From the NCBI GenBank assembly GCA_949487015.1, contig CATAQZ010000218.1, positions 1-7,876 on the forward strand: DNA of 7,876 nt. Direction: 5' to 3'. The notes under the pieces are model-generated. The model saw only the letters and a list, made by a program, of their open reading frames with translations. It made no database searches and was not told the origin of the DNA. Positions within the stretch are counted from its first letter, which is position 1, and each line of letters opens with the position of its first letter. Positions 7,118 through 7,876 of this stretch are shown in pieces. This DNA comes from Flavobacteriales bacterium UBA4585. Its GTDB lineage: Bacteria; Bacteroidota; Bacteroidia; Flavobacteriales; Schleiferiaceae. The position numbers were made by a program, and so were the translations under genes.

Positions 7118-7843
7118 ATGCTTTTAATTATACTGGGACTGGGAGCATTGTTTTATGGAATGGCCTACCTCATTACTGAGGGCAATGCATCCATGCTTTT
7201 AAGTGGCTACAATACCATGAATAGAGAGGACCAGAAATCGTTTCCTTTGAAGGAATACCTCGTAGATTTTAAGCGATTTCACCAATGGTTTGGCGTAGGA
7301 TTTACCGCTTTAGGTCTACTCCTTTATGTTGTAAATGAGCATTGGCTCGGTTACCATTTAGGTGTAACCCCCCTCTTGGCCTACCTCTATTTCTTTTGGC
7401 AAACGCGCAAGTACACGCTAGAGCAGTCGAAAAATACCAGAAACCAATTTTGGATTGGATTGGCTGTATTGTTATTCACGCTTGTATTTGTGGTGGGTAT
7501 GTTATTCTGGTCCGATAGAGAAAATACGGTTGTTTGGACCGATCAATCGATAGAAATCGAAGGGCCTTACGGTGTTGTTATTCCATTTGAACAAATCGAG
7601 TCTTTAGAGCTGTTGGATGCGTTACCTGAAATCAGCTCTAGACTCCATGGATACTCCACAGGAAGTGTCGCCAAAGGTAAGTTTAGAGGGCTTAAAGGGG
7701 TACACTACCGCCTACTGTTAGACAAGCCTTACGGGAAAATACTACGAATCAATTGTACGGGGGAAGATCCAGTGTTCCTCGCACTTGAAGGTGTAGATGA
7801 AGAAGCGCTAGAAAAACAGTTAAAAGCGCAGCTAAGAGATTGA
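7118..7843 (+). CDS. membrane protein with DUF3784-like N-terminus and PH-like C-terminal domain
   Basis: This protein has 241 residues. The N-terminal part has a first membrane segment (about 2-20) followed by MLLSGYNTMNREDQKSF (26-42). The GYNTM block after TM1 is the hallmark of the DUF3784 family of small membrane proteins. Further hydrophobic segments lie at about 57-77, 80-95 and 111-131, giving four in all. The soluble C-terminal part (about 137-238) has short strands and WTDQSIEIEGPYGVVIPFEQI (140-160) followed by IESLELLDALPEI (160-172), which resembles bacterial PH-like domains: a strand, a turn, then a 'pf.qI.sve..d.lP' segment and a C-terminal helix (226-239). The function is unknown; a membrane-anchored sensing or scaffolding role is a guess. 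The start at 7118 is chosen because it gives TM1 and there is no earlier ATG in frame. The gene diverges from its left neighbour and is probably monocistronic within what is visible. Confidence 0.82.
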   Translation: MLLIILGLGALFYGMAYLITEGNASMLLSGYNTMNREDQKSFPLKEYLVDFKRFHQWFGVGFTALGLLLYVVNEHWLGYHLGVTPLLAYLYFFWQTRKYTLEQSKNTRNQFWIGLAVLLFTLVFVVGMLFWSDRENTVVWTDQSIEIEGPYGVVIPFEQIESLELLDALPEISSRLHGYSTGSVAKGKFRGLKGVHYRLLLDKPYGKILRINCTGEDPVFLALEGVDEEALEKQLKAQLRD

Positions 7844-7844
7844 A

Positions 7845-7876
7845 TTAGTCCTCAAAAGAATATTCAAAAGTAGCAA
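7845..7876 (-). CDS. possible C-terminal end of a convergent gene cut by the right edge
   Basis: On the minus strand the frame entering from the right edge reads ATFEYSFED and then TAA (complement of 7845-7847), one base from the stop of the 7118 gene. A run of nine codons proves nothing by itself. The aromatic/acidic tail is nevertheless a believable protein C-terminus, and stop-to-stop abutting convergent genes already occur in this window at 6523/6524. If real, only the last nine codons are visible and the product cannot be named. The alternative is that these bases are plain intergenic sequence. Confidence 0.25.
   Translation of the reverse strand, partial: ATFEYSFED

Noticed and set aside
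7858..7865. GAATATTC palindrome as an operator
   Set aside because: It is an isolated 8-bp AT-rich palindrome downstream of a gene, with no second copy or promoter context.
7840..7867. TTGAAT/ATTCAA inverted repeat as a terminator after the last gene
   Set aside because: It is a six-pair AT-rich stem with a 16-base loop and no U-tract; this is expected by chance.

Overview
The window reads as an ordinary chromosomal stretch of a Bacteroidota bacterium, most likely Flavobacteriia/Flavobacteriales. The evidence is the protein sequences themselves (a UvrB with the CHNKTLAAQ and SVSCLYGMG variants, a short 246-residue AroE, a multi-repeat DUF349 protein), the near absence of Shine-Dalgarno sequences, a moderate GC content, and the order TPR protein - DUF368 - aroE - DUF349, which I recall from many flavobacterial genomes. 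The genus cannot be fixed from this sequence.

Layout. Positions 1-6523 hold five plus-strand genes packed head to tail: the 3' part of a TPR-repeat protein (cut by the left window edge), a DUF368 membrane protein, shikimate dehydrogenase (aroE), a large DUF349-repeat protein and excinuclease subunit uvrB. The junctions are -8, 0, +3 and +6 bp, so this is almost certainly one transcription unit with translational coupling, whose promoter lies upstream of the window. At 6523/6524 uvrB meets, stop codon to stop codon with no base between them, a minus-strand gene for an exported, His-rich, probably beta-barrel protein (6524-7054). A 63-bp divergent spacer (7055-7117) then separates it from a plus-strand membrane protein with a DUF3784-like N-terminus and a PH-like C-terminal domain (7118-7843). 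The last 32 bases may hold the end of another convergent minus-strand gene.

How the genes relate. The operon mixes cell-envelope lipid-carrier recycling (DUF368, a family recently shown to include undecaprenyl-phosphate translocases), aromatic amino acid biosynthesis (AroE), nucleotide excision repair (UvrB) and two repeat-scaffold proteins of unknown role (TPR and DUF349). There is no obvious single pathway; the tight packing looks like a conserved housekeeping cluster. Coding density is about 99%.

I found no RNA gene, mobile element, CRISPR array, toxin-antitoxin pair, defence system or convincing terminator. I do not see a clearly new biological system. The most interesting items are the five-fold repeat architecture of the DUF349 protein, the coupling of the putative lipid-carrier translocase to aroE, uvrB lacking room for its own promoter, the His-rich exported protein, and the DUF3784/PH-like membrane protein.
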